Positions 7,120-15,702 of a DNA stretch of 17,132 nucleotides are shown here, in pieces; the stretch's first letter is position 1, and every line of letters starts with the position of its first letter. Source of the stretch: an uncultured Prevotellaceae bacterium (GTDB lineage Bacteria > Bacteroidota > Bacteroidia > Bacteroidales > Bacteroidaceae); NCBI GenBank assembly GCA_946413885.1, contig CAMKMK010000019.1:1-17132 (forward strand), read 5' to 3'. The notes beneath the pieces are model-generated. The model was not told the origin of the DNA, ran no database searches, and worked only from the letters and a program-made list of their open reading frames with translations. Both the position numbers and the translations under genes were made by a program.

Positions 7120-8708
7120 CGTATTCCAGACGATATAGCCTGCTCACCTCCTTGCTGACTTTGTTGGCTGTTACCGGTGGAGCTGAAGCCCAGACGGCGC
7201 CTGAAGTGCCCCATTTGGTGGTCAATATTGTCATCGAGCAGTTGCGTACCGATTATCTCGAGGCATTCTCTCCACTCTTTGGAGAACGTGGCTTCAAGCG
7301 TTTGTTCAGCGAAGGTCGTGTTTATTCTCAAGCGGAATATCCTTTTGCCTCTCCTGATCGTGCTTCTGCCATCGCATGTCTCATGAGTGGCGCATCTCCT
7401 TATGAGAATGGTATTGTATCTCAGACATGGATCAATCGTCAGACTTTGCAGCCCATCTTTTGCGTAGATGACAACCAGTTCCAGGGTAGCGAGACCAAAG
7501 AGAAATCTTCGCCCAAGAATCTGGGTGTTTCTACCATCGCTGACGAGTTGAAGGTTTCTACAGAGGGACATGGTCTCGTCTATAGTGTTGCCCCTCATCG
7601 TGATGCAGCCATCTTGTTGGCAGGTCATGCGGCAGATGGTGCTTTCTGGCTCGATGACGAGACAGGAGCTTGGTGCAGCACAAGTTATTATGGCGAATAT
7701 CCCAAATGGGGAACCAATTATAATACGACCAGCAGTTCTTTGGCTACTCGTATCGAGAAGATTGAGTACGAGCCTATCAATGAACTGGTCAGCAAGTACG
7801 ATTATTTTGTTACAGGAAGCACTCCCAAGGAGGCTTTCAAGCATAAGTTCAAGGGCAATCTCAAGTATCGTCAGTTCAAGGCCAGTGCTTGTGTCAATGA
7901 AGAGGTAAACAACTTCGTTCGCATGGTGATGAACAGCACCCTCATTGGTAATGATGGTGTGACTGATATGCTCAATGTGGGCTATTATGCTGGCAATTTC
8001 GACCATCAGTCAGTTTCTCAGTGTCCGATGGAACTTCAGGACACTTATGTTCGTCTTGACCGCGATTTGGGTGATCTTTTCACCATGCTTGACAAGCGGG
8101 TAGGAAAGGGGCACGTTCTTTATGTGGTCACCAGCACAGGTGAGACGGAACCTGACGACGTCTTGGATTTAAGCAAGTATCGTGTTCCCTCAGGCACATT
8201 CTCCATCAGCAAGGCTCAGCTCCTTCTCAACATGTATCTGACAGCTGTTTATGGAGAGGGACAGTATGTGGAGACAACTTATCGTAATCAGATTTTCCTC
8301 AATCTGAAACTCATCGAGGATCGCAATATCAATCTCTCTGAGATGCTTGAACGCTGCTCGGATTTCCTTATTCAATTGAGTGGCGTGCGTGATGTTTACA
8401 CGAGCGAGCGTTTGGCCTTGGGGGCCTGGACGCCAGGTATCAGCAAGCTTCGCAATGCCTATAATCCCAAGTGTTCAGGTGATATCCTGTTGCAGATATC
8501 TCCAGGATGGACACTTTCCAACGAGAGTACTGGTGAGAAGATTCTTAGCCGCGAATCCTATATGACCTTCCCTCTGTTCTTCCTGGGCAGCAATGTCGAG
8601 TCAGAGAAGATTGTCACTCCTGTCACTGTGGACCATGTGGCTCCCACTTTGGCGAAAGCCATGCGTATCCGAGCCCCGAATGCTTGTGCTCAGGCTCCTT
8701 TACAGTAA
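7116..8708 (+). CDS. Alkaline-phosphatase-superfamily protein, apparently catalytically dead
   Basis: This 530-residue exported protein has a signal peptide (about 1-25, ending AEAQ) and the full-length architecture of the PafA-like alkaline phosphatase/phosphodiesterase family. Landmarks are HLVVNIVIEQLRTDYL (33-48), RGFKRLFSEG, GASPYENGIV, AAILLAGHAADGAFWLD (164-180), LQDTYVRLDRDLG (307-319), GKGHVLYVVTS (330-340), PKCSGDILLQISPGW (451-465) and a DHVAPTLAKAMRI tail. Functional residues are changed: family Asp in VVDQ is Glu41; the TAPGH nucleophile motif reads ASPDR (78-82); KDR reads HRD (161-163); the D..GH metal motif near 287-301 is lost; TADHG reads TSTGE (339-343); and the late THG histidine motif is absent. 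The fold therefore appears kept but chemistry lost. It is coupled to DUF4105 by a 4-base overlap. Role unknown; binding or scaffolding is a guess. Confidence 0.82.
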   Translation: MTYSRRYSLLTSLLTLLAVTGGAEAQTAPEVPHLVVNIVIEQLRTDYLEAFSPLFGERGFKRLFSEGRVYSQAEYPFASPDRASAIACLMSGASPYENGIVSQTWINRQTLQPIFCVDDNQFQGSETKEKSSPKNLGVSTIADELKVSTEGHGLVYSVAPHRDAAILLAGHAADGAFWLDDETGAWCSTSYYGEYPKWGTNYNTTSSSLATRIEKIEYEPINELVSKYDYFVTGSTPKEAFKHKFKGNLKYRQFKASACVNEEVNNFVRMVMNSTLIGNDGVTDMLNVGYYAGNFDHQSVSQCPMELQDTYVRLDRDLGDLFTMLDKRVGKGHVLYVVTSTGETEPDDVLDLSKYRVPSGTFSISKAQLLLNMYLTAVYGEGQYVETTYRNQIFLNLKLIEDRNINLSEMLERCSDFLIQLSGVRDVYTSERLALGAWTPGISKLRNAYNPKCSGDILLQISPGWTLSNESTGEKILSRESYMTFPLFFLGSNVESEKIVTPVTVDHVAPTLAKAMRIRAPNACAQAPLQ

Positions 8709-8778
8709 TAGCCACAACAAAGAGAGAGAGAAGTTTATCAATTCCCCAACATAATTCAGAAAAAAGAAAATTCCCTAT

Positions 8779-11700
8779 ATGGATATATCAAAATTTTTAG
8801 TTAAGATTTTTGGCGACAAGAAGTCGCGTGACCTCAAAGCCTACCGCCCCTTGGTGGATGCCGTGCTTAAGGTCTATCCTCAGATTCAGGCACTCAGCAA
8901 CGATGAACTGCGTGCCCGTAGCCAAAAGATTCGCCAGCAGGTTTTGGATAGTGCTAAGGACCTTCGTGCTCAGATAGACGAGTTGAAGGCCAGGATTCCT
9001 CAGACTGACATTCAGGATCGTGCTCCTATCTTTGCCGAAATCGATAAATTGGAAAAGGATGTCCTCGAACGTTTTGAGGAAGCACTCAATGAGGTGCGTG
9101 CCGAGGTGTTTGCCATCGTGAAGAGTACAGCTGAGCGTTTTGCTAAGGCAGAGAATGGCGACATTGTGGTTACCGCCAATGATTTCGACCGTTCGCTGGC
9201 TGCATCCCATGATTTTGTAGATATCGATGGTGATCAGGCCATTTATCACAATCGTTGGGTTGCTGGTGGTAATGAGATTCTATGGGATATGGTGCATTTC
9301 GATGTTCAGATTTTCGGAGGTACCGTCCTTCATCAGGGTAAGATTGCCGAGATGTTCACTGGTGAAGGTAAGACTCTCACCGCCACTCTTCCCGTTTTTC
9401 TCAACGCATTGACAGGCAACGGAGTTCATGTGGTTACCGTCAACGATTATCTTGCCAAGCGTGACTCAGAGTGGATGGGACCCATTTATATGTTCCACGG
9501 GCTTAGCGTTGATTGCATCGACAAGCATCAACCCAATAGCGAGGCTCGTCGTGCTGCATATGCTGCTGATATCACTTTTGGCACAAACAACGAGTTCGGT
9601 TTTGATTATCTTCGTGACAACATGGCTCAGCAGCCTAAGGATTTGGTTCAACGCTCCCATAATTATGCCATTGTGGATGAGGTGGACTCCGTTCTTATCG
9701 ATGATGCCCGTACGCCTCTGATTATTTCTGGTCCTGTGCCTCGTGGCGATGATCAGCAGTACGAGGAGTATCAGCCTCTTATCGAGCGTTTGGTAGGTGT
9801 TCAGCGTCAACTGGCTACCCAGTATCTGGCTGAGGCTAAGAAACTCATTTCTGAAGGTCAGGGAAGTGGTGACAAGGAGAAGGTGGAACAGGGTTTCCTT
9901 TCTCTCTTCCGTAGCCACAAGGCTCTTCCTAAGAACAAGCCTCTCATCAAGTTCCTCTCTGAGCCAGGTATCAAGGCGGGTATGCTTGCTACTGAGGAGA
10001 TTTATATGGAGAACAACAACCGTCGTATGCCTGAGGCTACTGATCCTCTCTATTTTGTTGTCGACGAGAAACTTAACAGCGTCGATCTTACAGATAAGGG
10101 TAATGATTGGTTGGCTTCACAAGTCAACGATCCTCAGTTGTTTGTCTTGCCTGATATCGGTACTGTCATGTCTCAAATCGAGAGTTCCGATGCTACTGAT
10201 GAAGAGAAGATTGAGAAGAAGGATGAGGTCTTCAATGATTATGCCACCAAGAGTGAGCGCGTGCATACTCTCCAGCAGTTGCTCAAAGCTTACACGATGT
10301 TCAACCTCAATGATGAGTATGTCATTCAGGATGGTGAGGTGAAGATCGTTGATGAGCAAACAGGTCGTATCATGGAGGGCCGCCGTTGGAGCGACGGTTT
10401 ACACCAAGCTGTCGAGGCAAAGGAACACGTTAAGGTTCAAGCTGCTACTCAGACGTATGCTACCATTACCCTCCAGAACTACTTCCGTATGTACCACAAG
10501 TTGGCTGGTATGACAGGTACAGCTGTTACTGAGGCTGGTGAGTTCTGGGATATCTATAAGCTCGATGTTGTGGAGGTTCCCACGAATCGTCCCGTTATCC
10601 GCAATGACATGAACGACCGTGTCTATAAGACACAACGAGAGAAATACAAGGCCGTTATTCAGGAGATTGAGTTGATGCGCAATTCGGGCCGTCCCGTTCT
10701 TGTAGGTACCACCAGTGTGGAGATTAGTGAGATGCTGTCCAAGATGCTTCAGATGCGCAAGATTCCTCATCAGGTGCTCAATGCTAAGCTTCACCAGAAG
10801 GAGGCTGACATCGTCGCCAAAGCTGGTACCAGCACTTTGACCACCGTTATGGTTGACGGGCAGGCTGAGGAGCGTATGCTTGGTACTGTCACTATCGCTA
10901 CCAATATGGCAGGTCGTGGTACCGATATCAAGCTGACTCCTGAAGTCAAGGCTGCCGGCGGTCTTGCTATCATCGGTACGGAACGTCACGAGAGCCGTCG
11001 TGTGGATCGTCAGTTGCGTGGTCGTTCCGGACGTCAGGGCGACCCAGGTAGTTCCATCTTCTTCGTTTCTCTCGAGGATAAGCTTATGCGTCTTTTCGCC
11101 AGCGAGCGTATTGCCAAGGTAATGGACCGTCTGGGCTTCGAAGAGGGTGAGATGATAGAGCATCCCATGATTACCCGCAGCATCGAGAACGCTCAGAAGA
11201 AAGTTGAGGAGAATCATTTTGGTATCCGCAAGCGTCTGCTTGAGTACGATGATGTGATGAACAAGCAGCGTACCGTTATTTACGAGAAGCGTCGTCATGC
11301 CCTTATGGGAGAACGCCTCGGTATGGACATCAGCGACATGATTTGGGATCGCGTATGCAGCATTCTCGAGAACAACGATTGGGAAGGTTGCCGTGAGCGT
11401 TTCCTCGAGATTTTCTCAATGGAAGTTCCCTTCACCTCTGAGCAGAAGGATACCACCAACCTCGATGAGCTGGCAGAAGCTGCTTATCAGAAAGTGCTCG
11501 AGCGCTTCAAGCAGAAGACCACCATCATGGCAGGTAATGCAAACAAGGTGATCAAAGTTATCTTTGAAAGTCCTCAAGGCACTCAATACGAGAACATTAT
11601 GGTGCCCGTGATTGCTGGTAACCGCCAGTACAATATCTCTGCCAATCTCAAGGAAGCCTACGATACTGATTCCCAGAGTGTTGTTACTGCTTTCCACAAG

Positions 11701-12138
11701 GCTCTCATGCTTCACACCATCGATGATTCGTGGAAAGAGAATCTGCGTCTGCTCGATGAGTTGAAGCATAGCGTTCATAATGCCAGCTATGAGCAGAAAG
11801 ACCCGTTGCTGATCTTCAAACTCGAGAGTGTGAAGCTTTTCGATGATATGGTCAACACGATCAACGACCGTACCGTCAGCGTCATCATGCGTGCTATGAT
11901 TCCTGAGATACAGATACGTGAGCAGGCTCCTCAGGATATGCCTAGAGAGCGAAGACCTCAGCTTTACGAGGGACGCGAGGACCTTTCTGATCAAGGTATG
12001 CAGCAGGCAGCAGCACGCGATACTCGTGATCGTCAGCCCGTTCAACCCATACGAGCCGAAAAACTCCCAGGGCGCAACGATCCCTGTCCTTGTGGTTCAG
12101 GCAAGAAGTTCAAGAATTGTCACGGTCGCAACCTCTAA
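8779..12138 (+). CDS. secA: Preprotein translocase ATPase SecA
   Basis: SecA drives Sec-dependent export through SecYEG by ATP hydrolysis. Motifs visible are Walker A GEGKT (195-199), TVNDYLAKRD (220-229), DEVDSVLIDDARTPLIISGP (300-319), DEQTGRIMEGRRWSDGLHQA (from about 525), TNMAGRGTDI (about 707-716), LRGRSGRQGDPG (about 746-757) and the C-terminal zinc finger C1103-P-C1105, C1114-H1115, which in homologues binds SecB and phospholipid. At 1119 residues it is far longer than E. coli SecA (901). The excess includes about 90 residues before Walker A (GEGKT is at 105-109 in E. coli) and a larger region between DEVDS and DEQTGR. Long SecA proteins are normal in Bacteroidetes. The start at ATG 8779 gives MDISKFLVKIFGDKKSRDLK, typical for the family. 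It lies 70 bases after the phosphatase-like gene with no obvious promoter between. Confidence 0.98.
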   Translation: MDISKFLVKIFGDKKSRDLKAYRPLVDAVLKVYPQIQALSNDELRARSQKIRQQVLDSAKDLRAQIDELKARIPQTDIQDRAPIFAEIDKLEKDVLERFEEALNEVRAEVFAIVKSTAERFAKAENGDIVVTANDFDRSLAASHDFVDIDGDQAIYHNRWVAGGNEILWDMVHFDVQIFGGTVLHQGKIAEMFTGEGKTLTATLPVFLNALTGNGVHVVTVNDYLAKRDSEWMGPIYMFHGLSVDCIDKHQPNSEARRAAYAADITFGTNNEFGFDYLRDNMAQQPKDLVQRSHNYAIVDEVDSVLIDDARTPLIISGPVPRGDDQQYEEYQPLIERLVGVQRQLATQYLAEAKKLISEGQGSGDKEKVEQGFLSLFRSHKALPKNKPLIKFLSEPGIKAGMLATEEIYMENNNRRMPEATDPLYFVVDEKLNSVDLTDKGNDWLASQVNDPQLFVLPDIGTVMSQIESSDATDEEKIEKKDEVFNDYATKSERVHTLQQLLKAYTMFNLNDEYVIQDGEVKIVDEQTGRIMEGRRWSDGLHQAVEAKEHVKVQAATQTYATITLQNYFRMYHKLAGMTGTAVTEAGEFWDIYKLDVVEVPTNRPVIRNDMNDRVYKTQREKYKAVIQEIELMRNSGRPVLVGTTSVEISEMLSKMLQMRKIPHQVLNAKLHQKEADIVAKAGTSTLTTVMVDGQAEERMLGTVTIATNMAGRGTDIKLTPEVKAAGGLAIIGTERHESRRVDRQLRGRSGRQGDPGSSIFFVSLEDKLMRLFASERIAKVMDRLGFEEGEMIEHPMITRSIENAQKKVEENHFGIRKRLLEYDDVMNKQRTVIYEKRRHALMGERLGMDISDMIWDRVCSILENNDWEGCRERFLEIFSMEVPFTSEQKDTTNLDELAEAAYQKVLERFKQKTTIMAGNANKVIKVIFESPQGTQYENIMVPVIAGNRQYNISANLKEAYDTDSQSVVTAFHKALMLHTIDDSWKENLRLLDELKHSVHNASYEQKDPLLIFKLESVKLFDDMVNTINDRTVSVIMRAMIPEIQIREQAPQDMPRERRPQLYEGREDLSDQGMQQAAARDTRDRQPVQPIRAEKLPGRNDPCPCGSGKKFKNCHGRNL

Positions 12139-12174
12139 ACGAAGGGGTTGCATCGTGGTTTTATCTATACCAAT

Positions 12175-12618
12175 ATGAAAGCAAACCAGCAAACCATCCA
12201 GCAGATTGAGCGGACCCTGCGCAAGGTAGCCGCCAAGTTTCCAGCCGACAATGAACCCGTCATGACCGACCTGCATATGCAGGTCATCCCTTATACAGGC
12301 GAGATTCGCACCTATGACGATGATGACGAGGAACTTGATCGTTGTGTCATCGAGCAATGGATACACAGCTTGGCATCCGAAGATTTCTATGCTGAAGCAG
12401 AGAACATTATTCGTCAATGTATCAAGAACATGCGTCCTGAGCTCTACAAGATGTCCATCCTTCATCCCTTTTCCTATGTGTTGGTTGATGAGGAGCACGA
12501 GACGCTTACAGACATCTATCTGATGGATGATGACCAGATTATGCTCGATGGAGAATTGTTGTCAGGTCTCGAGGAGGATCTCGACGATTTCCTCAAAAAG
12601 CTGCTCAGCGAGGATTAG
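12175..12618 (+). CDS. Small acidic protein of unknown function downstream of secA
   Basis: This is a 147-residue cytoplasmic protein with no signal peptide or membrane segment. It is strongly acidic, with DDDDEE at 48-53 and an Asp/Glu/Leu-rich helix at the end (about 128-147, DGELLSGLEEDLDDFLKKLL). I do not recognise a domain. The start is ATG 12175 (MKANQQTIQQIERTLRKV); an in-frame TTG at 12148 would add nine residues but has no support. It begins 36 bases after secA with no promoter between, so it is probably co-transcribed and ends at the hairpin at 12645-12677. Linkage to secA suggests, but does not show, a role in export or regulation. Codon use looks like that of secA, so it is very likely a real gene. 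Confidence 0.75.
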   Translation: MKANQQTIQQIERTLRKVAAKFPADNEPVMTDLHMQVIPYTGEIRTYDDDDEELDRCVIEQWIHSLASEDFYAEAENIIRQCIKNMRPELYKMSILHPFSYVLVDEEHETLTDIYLMDDDQIMLDGELLSGLEEDLDDFLKKLLSED

Positions 12619-12644
12619 CTTTTTACCTGAAGCAAGATAAAACA

Positions 12645-12677
12645 AAAAGGAGGACTCGTTGTCTGAGTCTTCCTTTT
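12645..12677. terminator. Bidirectional intrinsic terminator between convergent genes
   Basis: An inverted repeat has left arm 12645-12657 (AAAAGGAGGACTC) and right arm 12665-12677 (GAGTCTTCCTTTT), paired throughout with a single G-U and a 7-base loop. On the plus strand the T-rich run continues into CTTGTTT; on the minus strand A-rich sequence on the other side gives a run of T residues. It lies 26 bases after the stop of the small acidic gene and 26 bases after the stop of the convergent nuclease gene, so it can serve both. Confidence 0.85.
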
Positions 12678-12703
12678 CTTGTTTATATGCCCAAGAGAGG
12701 CTC

Positions 12704-15331
12704 TTATTGATTCAAAATGATTCCTACCAACTCTTCTGCGTCATCGCTGTCGACCTTGCCATCTTCGTTCACGTCAGCCCTGCCGTAGGTGTCTTCTTTA
12801 TTGCCCTTCAGGATTTCCACCAACAGCACCAGGTCTTCTACGCTTACTTCACCATCGTTGTTGATGTCACCTTTTTTATAGGTTGGAGTGGGTTGAGTGT
12901 TCGGAATTTTTATCTCGTCTAAGAAGAAGCGGTTGTTCGACGATTGGGCGGCGGATTCGAAGGTAATATATACTTCTTCAGCCGTGCCTGTTATCTCGAT
13001 GCTGAATTCTGTCCACTTTCCTTTCTCGAGGGTGACGGACGAGGAAGATAGCGTACAGCCCGTACCTGAGATTTTTAGGGATGTACCCTCATCACTTGCG
13101 TTCCAAGCTGCAGCCTTGAAGTGAAGGGTTTCCGTTTTGCCGTTCAAGCCCTTGATGGCTGGGGTAGTAGCTGAGCCAGCCTTCTTGCTTGCCCCCAGTT
13201 TGACACATTCCTTTGCCTCAAATCCCTTCACGAATTCCCAGCCTTTATTGTCTGTGTAAGTGTCAGGTTTGGATTCAATTGATGTAGCGGCAATATTTCC
13301 GCTTCCGCCCCAGTTATTGTCGTTTCCGCCCATTCCGTTGCAATTACCAAAAGTCTCTTCAAAGTAGTTTCCTACGACAATTTGCGGTTGGTCGACGGTA
13401 AGCACGTATGACGCACTTCCCTCATTGTAGTATTCGTTTCCTGAGAATGTAGCCGTAATGGTGGTTGTTCCAGCGGTATGGGTGCTGACGTTTCCATCTT
13501 CATCGATGGTAGCTACACTTGTATTTGACGACAAGTAGGTGATGGGAGCCACGTTGTTGGGATTTTTCAGTACAGGTGCAATAAGACCTTCGCCCAAGGT
13601 CACCGTTGCTGTGGTTGCAGAATAAGCCAGGTTGACTTCCCCTTTTTCAACTGTGAGGGTGTAAGATGCATTTTTGCTGGTGTAGTATTCATTTCCAGCA
13701 AAAGAAGCTGTGATGGTAGTAGTACCAGGTTTCTTTATAGTTACTTTCCCTGTATTTGCGTCGATGGTGGCTACGCTGATATCTGAAGAACTGAAGGTGA
13801 CACTTACGTTGTAAGGGTTGGTCAACGTGGGCTCTGTGAAGTTCTCTCCATAGGTAGCCGTAGCTGTGGTCTTTTTATAAGCCAATCCGCAATCAGAAGG
13901 GTCGTCGGAAGGTTGCTGCTGTACGTACAGGGCTACAGCTTGCTGGCTACTCGTGTAGCAGGCAAAGCGTGGTGAACTGGCGTTATATTGGATATATCGG
14001 GACGTGAAGTTGTTGTTTTGGATAGTTGTGGCGGAAGAGCCTATGTTAATCTTCCACCTCTCATTGTTGCTGGTGTTGCTTTCGCTAGAGTTCAGCGCAT
14101 TGGAATTGCTTGTCAGGGCAAGGTAGACATTTTCCGTATCGTCATAGAAGGTCCATGCGCCTGTTGTTCCGCCTAAGGTAAAGGTGTGTGGAGTTGAATT
14201 CGTGTTGATCTTCTTCAGCGAGATTTGATTATTTCCCAAAGTCACGAGGGCGTTTGTTCTGTAGTTACCTGTAGAAGCATTTGCTGACATCGCATATTGT
14301 TTGCTCTCACATACAAACAGGTACTTCCTGCCTGCCACCAGTTGATCGGCTGTTGTTACCTTGTCAAACACGTAGCTGTCTGTCTCTTCCCCACTACCGC
14401 CGCCACCTCCGTTGCCATAGGGATTCGTGTAGTTATAGTAATCAAAGGCTGTCTGGGTGTTGTTGCCCCAAATCAAATCCTCCAGGCCTGGATAATCCAC
14501 GAAGGGATTGCGGTTATGCTGTTTCGTATAGACAGCGTTGTTCCGCTTGATTTCCTTCTCGCTTACAGGGTCATTCTTTGCCCATTCCATCAGCATCGAT
14601 AGATACCAGTCTTGGATGGGCTTGTATTCATTGTTTTGGAAGATCTCTACGGTGGCACTTCCATTTGTGGATCGGAAACTGGCGGCTGCTGTAGCCTCGT
14701 AGGCCGTTACCATATAGAAATAGATGCGCGCGAAGTCACCTTTGTACTCATCGTCAGGCTCAAATACTTTTTCTCCGCTTTTTCCGTTTACCGTACTGGT
14801 GCCAAACTTGCTGAACTTGTTTGCTGAGCATTTATCATCATCTATATTCGTTACTGTGTAGAAGATATAGCTGTTTCGAGTGTTATTGACATATCCATCG
14901 GTGGGAACCACGTGGAAGAGATCGCATCTCATAGGAGTCTTTTCGTCAAACCAACTTTGCGGTACGGAATGCTCGCGGTTGTATCCGTCGCCCTCTTTCT
15001 TAAAGCTGCTGCCATTATCGCTTGGCTTATAGTTGGTTACGTTGGAATACATGTCCCAAATGTGTTCCCCGTCTGGCTTCAAGTCAGTTGTTGCGTAGGC
15101 ATCTATCAAATCGTTGTAGGAGAGTGTACTCATGGTCTCGCCCAGCGCATTCGTTCTTCCGTTGGGGTTGATCAGCTCATACATCTTCGTTTTCAGCGCG
15201 CTCCCTTTCAGCCCGTCTGCATCCTGATAGAACCTGAGTACGTTGGCATTCGTGGGACCGTCGGTTGCCCAGCCGATTCCGCACGCCAGCATGAGCAACA
15301 ACCCTGCGAGATATAGTCTTTTGTGTGTCAT
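12704..15331 (-). CDS. Secreted modular endonuclease I-family nuclease with dockerin-like C-terminus
   Basis: The 875-residue product starts at ATG 15331, with signal MTHKRLYLAGLLLMLACGIGWA. A TTG at 15364 is in frame but lies in the promoter. Modules, numbered from 15331, are: endonuclease I (about 24-300) with the His-Me finger motif NREHSVPQSW (R119, E120, H121) followed by DLFHVVPTDGYVNNTRNSY, as in Vvn/EndA-type extracellular nucleases; a Gly linker (306-314); a beta-rich module also found in the next upstream gene (about 318-472); two Ig-like repeats (about 482-562 and 563-646); a jelly-roll-like carbohydrate-binding-type module (about 653-810); and a dockerin-like pair of calcium loops, GDINNDGEVSVEDL and ADVNEDGKVDSDDA (about 820-875). 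It probably degrades extracellular DNA or RNA at the surface. The signal contains LAC, so lipidation cannot be excluded. Confidence 0.87.
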   Translation of the reverse strand: MTHKRLYLAGLLLMLACGIGWATDGPTNANVLRFYQDADGLKGSALKTKMYELINPNGRTNALGETMSTLSYNDLIDAYATTDLKPDGEHIWDMYSNVTNYKPSDNGSSFKKEGDGYNREHSVPQSWFDEKTPMRCDLFHVVPTDGYVNNTRNSYIFYTVTNIDDDKCSANKFSKFGTSTVNGKSGEKVFEPDDEYKGDFARIYFYMVTAYEATAAASFRSTNGSATVEIFQNNEYKPIQDWYLSMLMEWAKNDPVSEKEIKRNNAVYTKQHNRNPFVDYPGLEDLIWGNNTQTAFDYYNYTNPYGNGGGGGSGEETDSYVFDKVTTADQLVAGRKYLFVCESKQYAMSANASTGNYRTNALVTLGNNQISLKKINTNSTPHTFTLGGTTGAWTFYDDTENVYLALTSNSNALNSSESNTSNNERWKINIGSSATTIQNNNFTSRYIQYNASSPRFACYTSSQQAVALYVQQQPSDDPSDCGLAYKKTTATATYGENFTEPTLTNPYNVSVTFSSSDISVATIDANTGKVTIKKPGTTTITASFAGNEYYTSKNASYTLTVEKGEVNLAYSATTATVTLGEGLIAPVLKNPNNVAPITYLSSNTSVATIDEDGNVSTHTAGTTTITATFSGNEYYNEGSASYVLTVDQPQIVVGNYFEETFGNCNGMGGNDNNWGGSGNIAATSIESKPDTYTDNKGWEFVKGFEAKECVKLGASKKAGSATTPAIKGLNGKTETLHFKAAAWNASDEGTSLKISGTGCTLSSSSVTLEKGKWTEFSIEITGTAEEVYITFESAAQSSNNRFFLDEIKIPNTQPTPTYKKGDINNDGEVSVEDLVLLVEILKGNKEDTYGRADVNEDGKVDSDDAEELVGIILNQ
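13396..13891 (-). repeat. Two tandem Ig-like (Big_2-type) modules inside the nuclease
   Basis: Two successive modules of about 80 residues align well. Each has LAY(K/S).TTATAT(Y/L)GE, then (L)(T/K)NP.NV, S(V)ATID..(G).V, GTTTITA(S)F(A/S)GNEYY, and ends (A)SY(T/V)LTV. The first occupies about 13651-13891 and the second about 13396-13650. The period is near 250 bases, which suggests internal duplication. Such modules act as spacers or adhesive domains in cell-surface proteins. Confidence 0.75.
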
Positions 15332-15361
15332 TTCTTTGGATATATGTCGTGTTTTAGCGTG

Positions 15362-15393
15362 CAAATTTAGATATTTTTTTCCACATTTCCAAA
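15362..15393 (-). promoter_or_regulatory. Bacteroidetes promoter for the nuclease gene
   Basis: On the minus strand there is a TTTG -33 box at 15390-15393, a 20-base spacer, and TAAATTTG (-7, consensus TAnnTTTG) at 15362-15369, followed by C. Transcription would start near 15358, giving a leader of about 27 bases to the ATG at 15331. The match of both boxes and the spacing is the best in the window, and it rules out the TTG at 15364 as start codon. Confidence 0.78.
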
Positions 15394-15479
15394 TGTCTTC
15401 ATCGGAAAACTTCTCTTCTCTTTTTTGTTGGGAGTGATGCCCGCTTATACCTTATTTATATATAGGGAGAGGGATAAAG

Positions 15480-15510
15480 AAATCCCCCCCAACTTTCTTG
15501 GGAGGGATTT
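15480..15510 (-). terminator. Strong hairpin ending the 53-residue peptide operon
   Basis: A 13-base stem (arms 15480-15492 and 15498-15510) is complementary at every position except one G-U on the minus strand, with a 5-base loop. The minus-strand sequence after it is CTTTAT, a modest T tract, and it lies 30 bases past the stop of the small gene at 15541. It fits an intrinsic terminator separating that operon from the nuclease promoter. A structured 3' end that protects the mRNA is an alternative. Confidence 0.7.
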
Positions 15511-15540
15511 TCCTGTCATTTATTTTTGGACATGAAAGGG

Positions 15541-15702
15541 TTAATTCCATTCCTCTTCGTCATCCCAGACAGATTTTTCTTTGGTAAGGTTTGGTTCGCC
15601 AGAATCACCAGTACTACTAGAAATTGGCAGTCCCTCACAAATAACTTTGCTACCAATGAGAACAATTTTCATTTTTGGATTTATATATTCTTTAGTTTTC
15701 AT
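15541..15702 (-). CDS. 53-residue small protein with C-terminal Trp/acidic cluster; unknown function
   Basis: This short gene reads ATG 15702 to TAA 15541. It begins MKTKEYINPKMKIVLIGSKV and ends SVWDDEEEWN. Support for it being real: a leader with AAACAATTAA placed 4 bases before the ATG, the same element found before two larger genes here; a strong hairpin 30 bases after the stop; and position 72 bases downstream of a secreted-protein gene on the same strand with no clear promoter between, suggesting one operon. There is no signal peptide. The N-terminus is basic, the middle is Ser/Thr/Gly/Pro-rich (LPISSSTGDSGEP), and the end is acidic between two Trp residues. From memory, Prevotella genomes carry many short hypothetical proteins starting M-K-K-x-Y-I-x-P with acidic Trp-containing ends; I could not check this. 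It could be a modified-peptide precursor, a signal or an adaptor; none is shown. Confidence 0.7.
   Translation of the reverse strand: MKTKEYINPKMKIVLIGSKVICEGLPISSSTGDSGEPNLTKEKSVWDDEEEWN

Noticed and set aside
7095..8006. A 303-codon open frame on the minus strand
   Set aside because: It lies antisense to the phosphatase-like gene, whose family landmarks are clear. The antisense product has no recognisable domain and a composition expected of a shadow frame.
10399..11298. A 299-codon open frame on the minus strand
   Set aside because: It is antisense to conserved SecA motifs (including TNMAGRGTDI and GRSGRQGDPG) and is Thr/Leu/His-rich, as reversed coding sequence tends to be.
12148..12174. 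TTG at 12148 as the start of the small acidic gene
   Set aside because: ATG 12175 is the more usual start. The nine extra residues show no feature, and there is no supporting upstream signal.
15332..15364. TTG at 15364 as the start of the nuclease gene
   Set aside because: It lies within the -7 box TAAATTTG and would be upstream of the transcript. ATG 15331 starts a normal signal peptide.
15415..15479. Possible small RNA or second terminator in the nuclease upstream region
   Set aside because: The stretch has T-rich and TATATATA sequence but no stable stem or promoter beyond the hairpin and promoter already listed.
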